Of a stretch of 40,515 nucleotides of DNA, positions 7,354 through 15,942 are shown piece by piece. The position numbers and the translations under genes are program-made. The first letter of the stretch is position 1; every line of letters starts with the position of its first letter. The notes under the pieces are model-generated. The model was not told where the DNA came from and searched no databases. It saw only the letters and a list, made by a program, of their open reading frames with translations. This DNA is from Bacillota bacterium (GTDB lineage: Bacteria > Bacillota > Clostridia > Oscillospirales > Acutalibacteraceae), in the NCBI GenBank assembly GCA_022706685.1, contig JAKJCA010000024.1:1-40515 (forward strand). Reading direction: 5' to 3'.

Positions 7354-8595
7354 ATGAAAGGGATTAAACGCTTTTTCCGCGCCGAAGACGGCGTCTCGGC
7401 AATTGTGGTCGCGCTGTTGATGGTCGTTTTCCTTTCCGTCGCGGCTTTGGTTACGGACCTCGGTATTGCCTATTATAAAAGGACCGAACTGCAATCAGCT
7501 GTAGATGCCGCGGCGCTCGCCGGCGCGTATCTGCTGCCTGACCAGGAAGGTGCTTCTGCGGCGGCCCGCAATTACCTGCAGCTCAACGGAGTCAATCCTG
7601 CGAACGCACAGATCACCTTTACCCTCGGTTCGCGCGGCAATTCGATTATTCGTGTCGGATACGCCCAGCAGAAGCGTTCCTACTTCGCCAATGTTTTCGG
7701 TATCAATACGCTTAACTACAGCTGCAACGCCAAAGCGACGACCGGCATCCGGGCCGCGAAAGGCGCCTTCGACTACCTGCTCTTCTCCGGCAGCCCCACC
7801 GGTACGCTGGAGATGAAGACGAACTTTCACATTTACGGCAGCGTCCACTCCAACTACAACTTTACCACCAGTTACCGCAACGGTTATATCGAAGGCGCCG
7901 CGGAAGCGGTCGGCACCGCCTACGCCAACAGCGGTGTTGTTGTCGGCGCCCTGATATCGGGCGCCCCCTTTGTTCCGATGGTCAGTTTTACCGAGGTTAT
8001 CAATCAGATGGTGCCCACCGTTTTCGACCAGTCTTATTGGCTGCCCGCAGTCAACCTTGTCGCGGCTGACAACTGCATGTACTTCACCGGCAGGACCAGG
8101 ATTTACGGCGGCGGCAACCTGGTGCTGAAAAAAGGGATGAAACTCACCGGCAGCCTCTATGTCGAAGGCAACCTTTATGTATACGGCGCGAACATTCAGG
8201 GCGAGAACGGCAATACCTGTATCCTGATGTCGGATACCAGTGTGCTTTATGTCACCGGCAGTATCTATGTGGAGAAGAACTTCAAAGGCGCGGGCAGTAT
8301 TTTTGCCGGCGGCAGCATCAATTTTGCCGGCGGTTCGGATAAACTGACGGATAAAAAGCCTTTGACGCTGTATTCCTCCAACGGCAACATCACCCTCAAC
8401 GTCGGCAGCACGCACGGTTACGGCATCGTGTACGCGCCCCTTGGCAATGTATCGGTTGGCGGCGGCAATACGACCTGGCACGGCAGCATTATAGGCAACA
8501 CCATCAGTTATATTCCCGCCAACCTGACGATGTACGCCAACGATGTCCAGTTGCCTTTTATCATCGGTTCCCGGACCGCGTTCCTGATAGAATAG
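7354..8595 (+). CDS. TadG-like pseudopilin with beta-helix-like C-terminus
   Basis: 413 residues from ATG 7354, chosen because GAAAGGAAG lies about 8 bases upstream; an ATG at 7291 lies inside the previous gene. Residues 1-60 are the Tad/TadG N-terminal module: FFRAEDGVSAIVVALLMVVF, then a long helix, then KRTELQSAVDAAALAGAYLL. The remainder is rich in Gly/Asn/Thr and short strands (LTGSLYVEGNLYVYGANI, GSIYVEKNFKGAGSIFAGG), as in a right-handed beta-helix or bactofilin-like fold. The von Willebrand A domain of classical TadG is not seen. Likely a surface or pilus-associated structural protein; last gene of the Tad cluster. Confidence 0.75.
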   Translation: MKGIKRFFRAEDGVSAIVVALLMVVFLSVAALVTDLGIAYYKRTELQSAVDAAALAGAYLLPDQEGASAAARNYLQLNGVNPANAQITFTLGSRGNSIIRVGYAQQKRSYFANVFGINTLNYSCNAKATTGIRAAKGAFDYLLFSGSPTGTLEMKTNFHIYGSVHSNYNFTTSYRNGYIEGAAEAVGTAYANSGVVVGALISGAPFVPMVSFTEVINQMVPTVFDQSYWLPAVNLVAADNCMYFTGRTRIYGGGNLVLKKGMKLTGSLYVEGNLYVYGANIQGENGNTCILMSDTSVLYVTGSIYVEKNFKGAGSIFAGGSINFAGGSDKLTDKKPLTLYSSNGNITLNVGSTHGYGIVYAPLGNVSVGGGNTTWHGSIIGNTISYIPANLTMYANDVQLPFIIGSRTAFLIE

Positions 8596-8665
8596 AAATA
8601 GAATACATTGGTGCCGGGGCGTTCGCTTCGGTATTGACCATTCTTTGTTTGGCGGAGAAGAAACA

Positions 8666-9196
8666 ATGGATTTCCTTGAACTTGCGGCGAAAAGGGAGAG
8701 CTGCCGCAATTATGCAGACACTCCCGTCGATAAGAACAAACTGAACCTTTGCCTCGAGGCGGCGAGGCTTGCGCCTTCCGCCTGCAATTCCCAGCCGTGG
8801 ACCATGATTCTTGCCCTCACGCCGGAAAAAGTGGGGCAGGCGGCCAAAGCGGCGCAGGAACTCGGCATGAACCGTTTCATCGGCAAAGCGCCGGCTATCG
8901 CTATGGTCGTGGAAGAGAAGACGAACATTTCTTCAAAATTCGGCGGCGCGCTCAAAGACCAGCAGTACGCGCAGACGGATATCGGCCTTGCGGTAGCGCA
9001 TTTCTGCCTGGAGGCGACGCAGCTGGGGCTTTCGACGTGCATCATCGGCTGGTTTAACGAAGCGCAGTTAAAAAAGGATTTCGATATCCCCGAATCGAAA
9101 CGGGTACGCCTGCTCATCGCCGTCGGCTACGCGGCCGACAGCAGTCTCAGGGAGAAGAAGAGGCGGCCGGTCGACGAAATAGCGCGTTTTGTTTAA
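8666..9196 (+). CDS. Nitroreductase family protein
   Basis: 176 residues from ATG 8666 (GGAGAA 7 bases upstream). FMN-dependent nitroreductase features: the N-terminal AAKRESCRNY with RLAPSACNSQPW, where Arg and Ser contact FMN phosphate, and the later LGLSTCIIGWF. These homodimeric flavoproteins use NAD(P)H to reduce nitro, quinone or related compounds; this length is typical of the short clostridial type. It follows the pilus genes by 70 bases and may share read-through, but no functional link to pili is evident. The physiological substrate is unknown. Confidence 0.85.
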   Translation: MDFLELAAKRESCRNYADTPVDKNKLNLCLEAARLAPSACNSQPWTMILALTPEKVGQAAKAAQELGMNRFIGKAPAIAMVVEEKTNISSKFGGALKDQQYAQTDIGLAVAHFCLEATQLGLSTCIIGWFNEAQLKKDFDIPESKRVRLLIAVGYAADSSLREKKRRPVDEIARFV

Positions 9197-9210
9197 CGCG
9201 GGCAACAAAA

Positions 9211-9243
9211 AACAACCGGGCAGTTTGCGGCTGCCCGGTTGTT
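9211..9243. terminator. Bidirectional rho-independent terminator
   Basis: AACAACCGGGCAG (9211-9223) pairs perfectly with CTGCCCGGTTGTT (9231-9243) across a 7-base loop. An A run precedes it and a T run follows, so it works for both the nitroreductase (+) and the converging metallophosphoesterase gene (-). Confidence 0.9.
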
Positions 9244-9258
9244 TTTATCTGAATCAGA

Positions 9259-11775
9259 TTAAAACAGGAACCAAAAGGTCTTGAAGAACGCGATGAACCG
9301 TACGAAAAACGCGTTGATGCCTGCAAAGAATTGCCGGAAGGAGTATTCGGGTTTATCCGGCTGGCCGATCTGGACGCTGTTATCCGACCGCACAGTCAGG
9401 GTAAACGCGTCGCTCATCAGCCCCATGGAAGCGTCTCCTGCGCGCAGGACATAGAGTTTGCCCTTTTCGACCGGACCCGCCACCAGCGTGTGTTCAACGA
9501 CGCTGCGCGGTTTTGCCATGGTATAGAAACCGAGGTCGATCATAGGGACAGAGACAGCAGTATTTTTGATTTGCGTATCGATGACTGGCGGCGCTTCGCC
9601 TTCTTGGGCAACAAGGTCGGTGCCTTCAATGCCCGGCATGGTGTTCCACCGGAAGGTCAGCGTTTTCAGCTTATTGTCATAAGAGGCGGCAAGTCCGTTG
9701 GGCAGACGGTAGTTTTCGGCCGTGGGTTTGACAGTTGTTTTGCCGTTGTAGAGGTAAACCGTGTCAAAATCGCCTTTGAAGGAGGGGTTGCTGTCCTGTG
9801 TGAAAGAGTCGACAATGTCTGCCAGCGCGCAAGTAATCTTCCGCCTGCCTTCCGGGCCGATATAAGCGGCGCCTGCGGCATAGACAAATGCCTTGGCAAG
9901 GTCACGCCCGTCGCCGACCGCGAAAACCCAGGTACGGTTCATAGCGGCGGCAGCCGTGTCGAGTATCGCGTCGAGCGCGGAGCCGGCCGTGACGCCGTCT
10001 CCGGCCGTGCGCAGTTTGCCGATTGTTGAAGACGGCAGCGTGCCGGTCAAATCAATCAAATCGATGCGGTAGAGCATATAATCGAAGATAACGTCGTTGA
10101 GCAGCAGGTCGATGATTTCTTCCACAAAACGGTCGGCTGTCGCCTGCGTTCTCAGCGAAGCGGCGCAGCGGCCGACTTGCGGATAAGCGGCCGGGTCTTC
10201 GTTGCCGCGCAGGTTCTCGGTCAAGCCCAGCATGACAAGGTCGCCGAAAGACGTTTCCGGGTCTCCCTCGACGAATTCAAAATGAGACAGCCGCTCAATG
10301 GCGGCTCCGATAACGGGGTCCAGCGAATCGGCGTTGGTTATGAACTGCTCGTCGATTTGGGAAATCAGGGCTTTCAGGAAGTCGGTGAACATACACGGCG
10401 TCATGCCGAAACCCTTGAGCGCCGCGGCAAGTTCCGGGTACTGAGCCGGCAAGTCACCGGTCCAACGGTCAACGGATTTTTCGAGCAGACCAGAGATTCC
10501 GTTGGGCAGCGCATTTCGGATAGCGGAAGGAACGCGGCCTTTGACGATATCGTAAATAAACGCGGAAGTATTGTAAGGGACGCCGTTTTCGATATCGCCG
10601 GCAAACAACATCGGCTTGCCGTAATTTTCACTGAACGGCTTTTGGATGACACCGTATCCGTTGGCCATCGCGCTGACGTCGACAGGGCTTGCGGCGTCGC
10701 AATCGACGTTTCCGGCATGGCAGGCAACAGCGCCGTCATGAGTCGTGAACGTGACCTCGCGGTATGTGTTGGGATAGGTGGTCAGCCCGCCTGTTTCCAA
10801 ATCATTAATTGTTTCGCCTCTTGCCGAGACGGCGGAAGCCGTATCCGTCGAATGGACATGGCCCGTAAAAATAAAGTGCATGCCCGCGTCGGCTAAGCGG
10901 CAGGAAAGAACTTCATACTGCTCAATCATGGAGTTGTCGGAGACCAGCGGTTCAAAATCGAAATGTTCCACCAGACTGCCATGCGCCATGCCGATAACCG
11001 TCAGACCGTTTTCACGGGCCTTGCGGCACTCCTCAAGCGCCCAGTCGACAAGCCCCTCATGCAAAGCCATGGTACTGTCGTTGTCGTCCTCGCCGTTCGG
11101 CGTCGCGTCGGCCGAAAAAACGCACGAATCCAGCGCGATAAGGCGGTACCCGCCTTTGAGTGTGACGGCGTACGACATGGTGCCGGCTTTCCCGGAAGGG
11201 TTGATATAAAAGCTGTCTGCCTGTGCATAGCCGAAGTCGGCGTAATTGCTTTTGAAAAACTCCGGCGTTGTGAACAACAGGTCGGGGTCCTGCCGCGCCG
11301 TGACACGTTTGCCGGAGGGGGACAGAAAATGGGCGGCGCCGGGGTTGTTGATATCGTGGTTGCCGTTGATAACGAACACTTCGACACCCGTTGCTGCTTC
11401 AAAGGCGCTCAGCATTTCCTTCATGCGGATGTGTCCGGGCTTTTCGCCGTTATAGGTCAAGTCGCCGGGGATGATGAGGTAATCAGCGTCGAAAGAGCCT
11501 GCGGCTTTTCTTGCCTGTATCGTCGCGAGGGCTACTTTGATTATAGCTTCGGATTCGCCCGTCATTTTGGTGTTCAGATGCGCGATATTTTTGAAATCCT
11601 GCGAGTTCGGGTTGATTAAACTCTGCGGCAGGATATGAGGGTCCGATATGACGGCGATACGGACCGTCTGTGCGTTTTGCTGTTCGGGTCGTGCGGCAAA
11701 ACCTGAACCTGAGGGCGGCAAAAGCATCGTCAGCGCCATTGTCAGGCATAATATGGTTTTCAGTGGCTTTTTCAT
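9259..11775 (-). CDS. Secreted metallophosphoesterase
   Basis: 838 residues from ATG at 11775, behind AAAGGAG; 39 upstream in-frame codons lie in the neighbouring gene and lack a signal sequence. An N-terminal signal peptide (MKKPLKTILCLTMALTMLLP) precedes a calcineurin-like phosphoesterase domain with all blocks: ISDPHIL, IIPGDLTY, INGNHDIN, GMAHGSLVEHF and FTGHVHSTD. A Ser-Val-rich region and a C-terminal amphipathic/aromatic helix (FFAGINAFFVRFIAFFKTF) follow. Likely an extracellular, perhaps wall-retained, phosphodiesterase or phosphatase using two metals; substrate unknown. It is third in a leftward run with an SDR and a flavoprotein, 34 bases after the latter, but its role looks unrelated. 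Confidence 0.85.
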   Translation of the reverse strand: MKKPLKTILCLTMALTMLLPPSGSGFAARPEQQNAQTVRIAVISDPHILPQSLINPNSQDFKNIAHLNTKMTGESEAIIKVALATIQARKAAGSFDADYLIIPGDLTYNGEKPGHIRMKEMLSAFEAATGVEVFVINGNHDINNPGAAHFLSPSGKRVTARQDPDLLFTTPEFFKSNYADFGYAQADSFYINPSGKAGTMSYAVTLKGGYRLIALDSCVFSADATPNGEDDNDSTMALHEGLVDWALEECRKARENGLTVIGMAHGSLVEHFDFEPLVSDNSMIEQYEVLSCRLADAGMHFIFTGHVHSTDTASAVSARGETINDLETGGLTTYPNTYREVTFTTHDGAVACHAGNVDCDAASPVDVSAMANGYGVIQKPFSENYGKPMLFAGDIENGVPYNTSAFIYDIVKGRVPSAIRNALPNGISGLLEKSVDRWTGDLPAQYPELAAALKGFGMTPCMFTDFLKALISQIDEQFITNADSLDPVIGAAIERLSHFEFVEGDPETSFGDLVMLGLTENLRGNEDPAAYPQVGRCAASLRTQATADRFVEEIIDLLLNDVIFDYMLYRIDLIDLTGTLPSSTIGKLRTAGDGVTAGSALDAILDTAAAAMNRTWVFAVGDGRDLAKAFVYAAGAAYIGPEGRRKITCALADIVDSFTQDSNPSFKGDFDTVYLYNGKTTVKPTAENYRLPNGLAASYDNKLKTLTFRWNTMPGIEGTDLVAQEGEAPPVIDTQIKNTAVSVPMIDLGFYTMAKPRSVVEHTLVAGPVEKGKLYVLRAGDASMGLMSDAFTLTVRSDNSVQIGQPDKPEYSFRQFFAGINAFFVRFIAFFKTFWFLF

Positions 11776-11809
11776 CGGGATTCTCCTTTGCGTTGGTCTT
11801 GTTAATCCT

Positions 11810-13702
11810 TTATAAGCCGATTTGCGCGGCGTTGAGCAGTTCCTCGACGGTTTCTTCGGTTTCGGGCAGCGGACGCACGGGGGCCATGGCAAAGCGGAGC
11901 CCTTGCTCGGTGAGCAGCGCGGTTTGGATGCAACTGCTGAAAGTCTCTCCGTTTTTTATATCTCCGTCGTCGGCCATCACCAAAAAAGAACCTCGCGAAC
12001 ACCCGCCCGCGTCGCAGTAATCAAGCATTGCGCCGATATAGACACTTTGCGCCGTCAGCAGGTCGCGGTTGATGAGTGCTTCGGGGAGATACTCGGGGCG
12101 GGAGACGCGATTGAGGCCGTCAAGCCGGCGGGTGTCCTCCAGACAATCGTAGAATGCTCCCGCAAGTTTGCCGCGTTCGCGCACAAACGCCGCGTTGTCG
12201 CTCATTCTGCCTGCTATGCGTTCGCGGAAAGCCGCGGCTTCATCGCTGTCGCCTAAAAAACTCAGATAAGAATTGAGATAATCTCCGGTTATCCTGCGTA
12301 GTTCGCCGTCGTATTCCGGCGGGGCAGCGCCAAGCGTCGCGATATCGGCGACGGCTCTCATCGCGTCGGTTTGGGTGGCGTTGAGCGCCGTGCCGCCCGG
12401 CCGGTAAATACCGAAGGTGGCGGCGGCTTCTCCGATGGCGTAGAGGCCGGTGATGTTGGTCCGGCAATGCGCGTCGACACAGAGGCCTCCGTTGTTATGC
12501 TGCGCCGCGACGCAGATTTCTACAGGTTGGCGTTTGAGGTCGATGCCGTTGTTTTGAAAGTGGACTAATGCCTTGCGGTTGAGCTTTTCCAGCCTTTCGG
12601 CAGGTGTCGGCGCAAAAGCGCCGCGCCGGTTCAAGTAATCGGCGCATTCGCAGCTCATAAGCGAGGGGCCGAACCGGTCTGCGCAGGGGTTTCGGGTGAA
12701 ATCGAGGTAAACACGCCGGCCTGCTTTTGTTTCCCGGTAAACGGCCAAATCGATGCGCGATGAACCGTCGGCCGCCTTTTTCGCGTCGAAAGGCCATTCG
12801 TAACCTTTCAGGAACGTCATCGCGAGCAATTCGCTGTCGCTCATGCTTTCGGAGAGGAATTCGTGCTCGGAGCCGTCGGGACCGACGCTATAGTAACGTG
12901 GCAGTACTTGCTGGTAACTGCCCGAAAGATTCCAGCGAAAGCCCTTCGACGCGATGCCGTATTGCCAGTCGGTGAGGTTGGCGCCTTGCGCGCCGGCGCG
13001 GAAAGCCGCTCCCGTAGCCCCGTTTTGTGAAGCGGGGTAGACGCTGTCCCGGTAAAGGCCGGCCGGCCCTCCTGTGGCGAGGATGAGGCTGCCGCATAAA
13101 AAAACGCAAAAAGCGTTGTTGATATCGTTGAGTTTGGATTTGTCCAATGCGATCAAACCCATAACGGTTCCGTCTTGCTGCAGGATATCTGTAATCAGAT
13201 GGTTCCCGTAGACGGTCAGCCCTTTGCCGAGCGCGTATTTCTCAAGGGCTTCGACCATATATCTTGATGTCAGCGGCCCGGCGGTGACGGCGCGCTGTGT
13301 CCGGTCGTGGTCGGTGCGGTAGCCGACATATTCCCCGTATTCGCCGCAGGGGAAGGGTACGCCCAGGCTGACGAGGCGGTAAAAGGCTTTCGCCGACAAG
13401 GCGGCTTGATACAAGGCCGTGTCGCCGTTGACGCAGCCGTCGGCATACAAATCCGCGGCCATTTTACGGACGGAATCCATCTCGCTGCCGGCAAGCGAAA
13501 GTTTGTAATAAGTCTGCTTGTCCGAGCCGGTGTTGCGCGAGGTACCCATCGCGATGCCTTCTGTAACCATGCAAAACGATTGCTTGCCTGCCTCAATGAG
13601 TTCATACGACGCGGCGAAACCCGCAGCTCCGCTGCCGGCGACGATGGTGTCGTAATAATGCACGGCGATGCTGCATTGACCGATTTGGACCGTTTCGCTC
13701 AT
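11810..13702 (-). CDS. FAD-dependent oxidoreductase, fumarate-reductase/L-aspartate-oxidase-like
   Basis: 630 residues. The Rossmann FAD motif GSGAAG is at 23-28 (YDTIVAGSGAAGFAASYELI). Later segments fit the fumarate reductase/succinate dehydrogenase flavoprotein superfamily: LILATGG, then HNNGGLCVDAHCRTNITGLYAIGE, then RPGGTALNATQ. No signal peptide or haem-binding CXXCH is seen, so it should be a soluble cytoplasmic enzyme. It lies 23 bases after the SDR gene and is probably cotranscribed from the 14.55-kb promoter. GGGGGA lies 5 bases before the ATG. Family members reduce C=C bonds or oxidise C-C or C-N bonds; the substrate here is unknown. See the cluster finding for a comparison with isoflavone-reducing enzymes. 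Confidence 0.8.
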   Translation of the reverse strand: MSETVQIGQCSIAVHYYDTIVAGSGAAGFAASYELIEAGKQSFCMVTEGIAMGTSRNTGSDKQTYYKLSLAGSEMDSVRKMAADLYADGCVNGDTALYQAALSAKAFYRLVSLGVPFPCGEYGEYVGYRTDHDRTQRAVTAGPLTSRYMVEALEKYALGKGLTVYGNHLITDILQQDGTVMGLIALDKSKLNDINNAFCVFLCGSLILATGGPAGLYRDSVYPASQNGATGAAFRAGAQGANLTDWQYGIASKGFRWNLSGSYQQVLPRYYSVGPDGSEHEFLSESMSDSELLAMTFLKGYEWPFDAKKAADGSSRIDLAVYRETKAGRRVYLDFTRNPCADRFGPSLMSCECADYLNRRGAFAPTPAERLEKLNRKALVHFQNNGIDLKRQPVEICVAAQHNNGGLCVDAHCRTNITGLYAIGEAAATFGIYRPGGTALNATQTDAMRAVADIATLGAAPPEYDGELRRITGDYLNSYLSFLGDSDEAAAFRERIAGRMSDNAAFVRERGKLAGAFYDCLEDTRRLDGLNRVSRPEYLPEALINRDLLTAQSVYIGAMLDYCDAGGCSRGSFLVMADDGDIKNGETFSSCIQTALLTEQGLRFAMAPVRPLPETEETVEELLNAAQIGL

Positions 13703-13725
13703 CTTTTCCCCCGATGAAGTATCGA

Positions 13726-14496
13726 TTAAAGCCGTTTGATATTCATTCCGCCGTCCACATAGAGCACCTGTCCGGTCGTATAAGCAAGCCCGCCGCCGAC
13801 CAGCAGCATCACCGCGGCGGCGACATCCTCGGGAAGACCAAGCCTCTTGATGGGCGCCAGGCCTTTTTCCATCATCGAACGGTATTTTTCCCTGACCGGC
13901 GCAATCATATCCGTTTCAATAATGCCGGGCCGGATTTCATGCACGGCGATGCCGTATTCCGCCAGCCGGACCGCAAACAATTGCGTCGACATGCTCAGAC
14001 CCGCCTTCGCGATACAATATTCGGCGCGGTTGACGGATACGGTTTCGGCGGATATGGAAGATATATTGACAATAAGCGGACGATAACCCTCCCTGTTGAG
14101 ATGTTTAACCATCTCGTTGGCGACGGCCTGCGTCAGGAAGAAGGAGCCCTTCAGGTTCGCCGCGAGCACCTCGTCGAAACTCATTTCGCTCACGTCAAGC
14201 AGGTCGCGGCGTTCGCGGGGCGCCATGGAAGCGTTGTTGACCAACACTTCGACGCGCCCGAGATCGCAAGCTTTTTGCAAGAGCGCTTCCCTTGCGCAGG
14301 CATCGGCAATGCTGCCTTCGACATAGGCGGTTTTAACGCCCTTATCGGTTATATGCCGCATCGCGTCGAGCGTGTCCGGTTCAGGCGATCTGCCGATGGT
14401 CGCGATGTGGTAACCGTTCGCGGCCAAAGCGAGCGCCACGGCATGCCCGATGCCGCGGGAGGCTCCGGTAACGATGGCCGTTTTTGGTCCGGTCAT
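13726..14496 (-). CDS. Short-chain dehydrogenase/reductase (SDR)
   Basis: 256 residues, classical SDR length. TGASRGIG near 10-17 binds NAD(P); LVNNAS marks the structural Asn motif; the active-site set is Ser in NISSISAE and Tyr/Lys in EYCIAK; the C-terminal TGQVLYVDGG is typical. It should oxidise an alcohol or reduce a ketone with NAD(P)(H). It is the first gene of the leftward run, read divergently from the OYE-like gene. FabG-like sequences are widespread, but no fatty-acid genes are nearby, so a catabolic or special-metabolism role is more likely. Confidence 0.85.
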   Translation of the reverse strand: MTGPKTAIVTGASRGIGHAVALALAANGYHIATIGRSPEPDTLDAMRHITDKGVKTAYVEGSIADACAREALLQKACDLGRVEVLVNNASMAPRERRDLLDVSEMSFDEVLAANLKGSFFLTQAVANEMVKHLNREGYRPLIVNISSISAETVSVNRAEYCIAKAGLSMSTQLFAVRLAEYGIAVHEIRPGIIETDMIAPVREKYRSMMEKGLAPIKRLGLPEDVAAAVMLLVGGGLAYTTGQVLYVDGGMNIKRL

Positions 14497-14539
14497 ACAA
14501 GCATCTCCGTTCTTTTCGCTATCGAAAACTTTGCATTTA

Positions 14540-14569
14540 AATATACTATATCGCAGGACTTCAATTCAA
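14540..14569 (-). promoter_or_regulatory. Probable promoter for the SDR-flavoprotein genes
   Basis: On the minus strand, TTGAAT (14569-14564) and TATATT (14545-14540) are separated by 18 bases, ending about 45 bases before the SDR start. It is back to back with the + strand promoter of the OYE-like gene, which allows shared control. Confidence 0.5.
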
Positions 14570-14608
14570 TCGGTTTATAAAAAAACAAGCCGAAACACGC
14601 TCTCGGGT

Positions 14609-14637
14609 GTTCAATTTCCGGCCGTGGGATAGTATAA
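14609..14637 (+). promoter_or_regulatory. Probable promoter for the OYE-isomerase-Gfo genes
   Basis: TATAAT at 14632-14637 is a perfect -10; TTCAAT at 14609-14614 is a weak -35, 17 bases upstream. It ends 28 bases before the ATG. Confidence 0.55.
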
Positions 14638-14665
14638 TACCCCAAGAACCTTACGGGAGTGGAAC

Positions 14666-15931
14666 ATGCCGTTTCATTTTAAATCGCTCGAACTGCTGCG
14701 GTCATATTGCATAGAAAGGGGATATGATATCCCGTTTTCGGATGATATCTCCGTGCTCGCCCAATCCCTCGATATCGGCGGAAAAACCGTCAACAACCGT
14801 TTCTGCGTTCACCCCATGGAGGGCTGCGACGCGCTGCCGGACGGTTCACCCTCCGAAAAAACGACTCGCCGCTGCCTGGATTTCGCTCGAGGCGGTTCGG
14901 GCGTTATCTGGCTCGAGGCGATTGCCGTGGCTCAGGAAGGCCGGTCAAGCCCGGCTCAACTGATGCTCACAGAAAACAACGCCGCTGCCTTTTCACGGCT
15001 GGTTGATATGATCAGACAAACGGCCAAAGAAACCAACGGCTTTGAACCTTTCATTGTCGCGCAGCTGACGCATTCCGGCCGTTTTTCGAAACCGGAAGGC
15101 GTGCCTCGGCCGTTGATAGCGTATCACAGGCCGGACCTTGACGCGGTTCATGCTGTCGACCCGAATCTCGAGCCAGTAACAGACGCTTATCTCGATACCA
15201 TGCCCGAACGCTTCGCCCGCAGCGCCGTTCTGGCGGCAGCCTGCGGCTTTGACGCGGCGGATATCAAATGCTGCCACCGTTATCTGCTCAGCGAACTCCT
15301 CTCGGCCTTTGAGCGCCCCGGCAAATACGGGGGCTCTTTTGAGAACCGTTCGCGGTTGCTGCTTGATTGCATGAAGGCCGCAAGAGCGTCCGCGCCCCGC
15401 GGATTTCTTATCGCGTCGAGACTGAATATTTATGACGCGCTGCCCGGAGGCTTCTGCTGCCCCGCTGACGGGGATTACATGCGTCCCTGCCTTGACGAAG
15501 CGTTTCAACTGGTTGAACTGATGAATCAAAACGGGCTTTGTCTGCTCAATGTCACGGCGGGCTCGCCGTACTACAACGCTTATGTCAACCGTCCAAACGA
15601 CGCGGATAAAACCGAGGAACCGCTGGCCGGCGTCGCGCGCATGTTTGGCCTCGCGGCCGAAATCAGCAGGCGTTTTCCATCGCTGCCGGTTGCGGGGACT
15701 TCGTTTTCCTATCTGCGCGAATATATGCCGCAAGCCGCCGCCGCCCAGATATCGGCAGGGAACTGCACGTTTGCCGGGCTCGGCAGGCAAAGTCTGGCAT
15801 GCCCGGATTTCCCGCGCTTAGTCCTAAGGGGCGAAACGGTCGCCCGCAACCGGCTTTGCACCACCTGCGGCCGCTGCGCCATGAAACTCAGGGCGGGCGA
15901 AGCAGTTTATTGCGATGTCAGACATCATTGA
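14666..15931 (+). CDS. NADH:flavin oxidoreductase, short Old Yellow Enzyme-like protein
   Basis: 421 residues. An FMN-binding TIM barrel of the OYE family: FCVHPMEGCDALPDGSPSEKT near the N-terminus, QLTHSGR, then DIKCCHRYLLSELLSAFERPGKYGGSFENR. The last segment matches the family's catalytic loop, but Lys201-Cys202-Cys203-His204 replaces the usual His-x-x-His. The C-terminus has four Cys (398, 401, 404, 416), spaced like the 4Fe-4S site of the long clostridial OYE reductases, except that the third Cys is one residue closer. The FAD/NAD domains of those about-650-residue enzymes are absent. It likely reduces an activated C=C or acts on a related ring substrate. GGGAG precedes the ATG. Confidence 0.8.
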   Translation: MPFHFKSLELLRSYCIERGYDIPFSDDISVLAQSLDIGGKTVNNRFCVHPMEGCDALPDGSPSEKTTRRCLDFARGGSGVIWLEAIAVAQEGRSSPAQLMLTENNAAAFSRLVDMIRQTAKETNGFEPFIVAQLTHSGRFSKPEGVPRPLIAYHRPDLDAVHAVDPNLEPVTDAYLDTMPERFARSAVLAAACGFDAADIKCCHRYLLSELLSAFERPGKYGGSFENRSRLLLDCMKAARASAPRGFLIASRLNIYDALPGGFCCPADGDYMRPCLDEAFQLVELMNQNGLCLLNVTAGSPYYNAYVNRPNDADKTEEPLAGVARMFGLAAEISRRFPSLPVAGTSFSYLREYMPQAAAAQISAGNCTFAGLGRQSLACPDFPRLVLRGETVARNRLCTTCGRCAMKLRAGEAVYCDVRHH

Positions 15932-15942
15932 GGAGGAACGCT

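Noticed and set aside
8612..8633. Hairpin between the TadG-like gene and the nitroreductase
   Set aside because: The stem needs several G-T pairs and no T run follows, so it is not supported as a terminator.
11776..11892. 39-codon N-terminal extension of the metallophosphoesterase
   Set aside because: It overlaps the flavoprotein gene in another frame; the later ATG gives a clean signal peptide and ribosome binding site.
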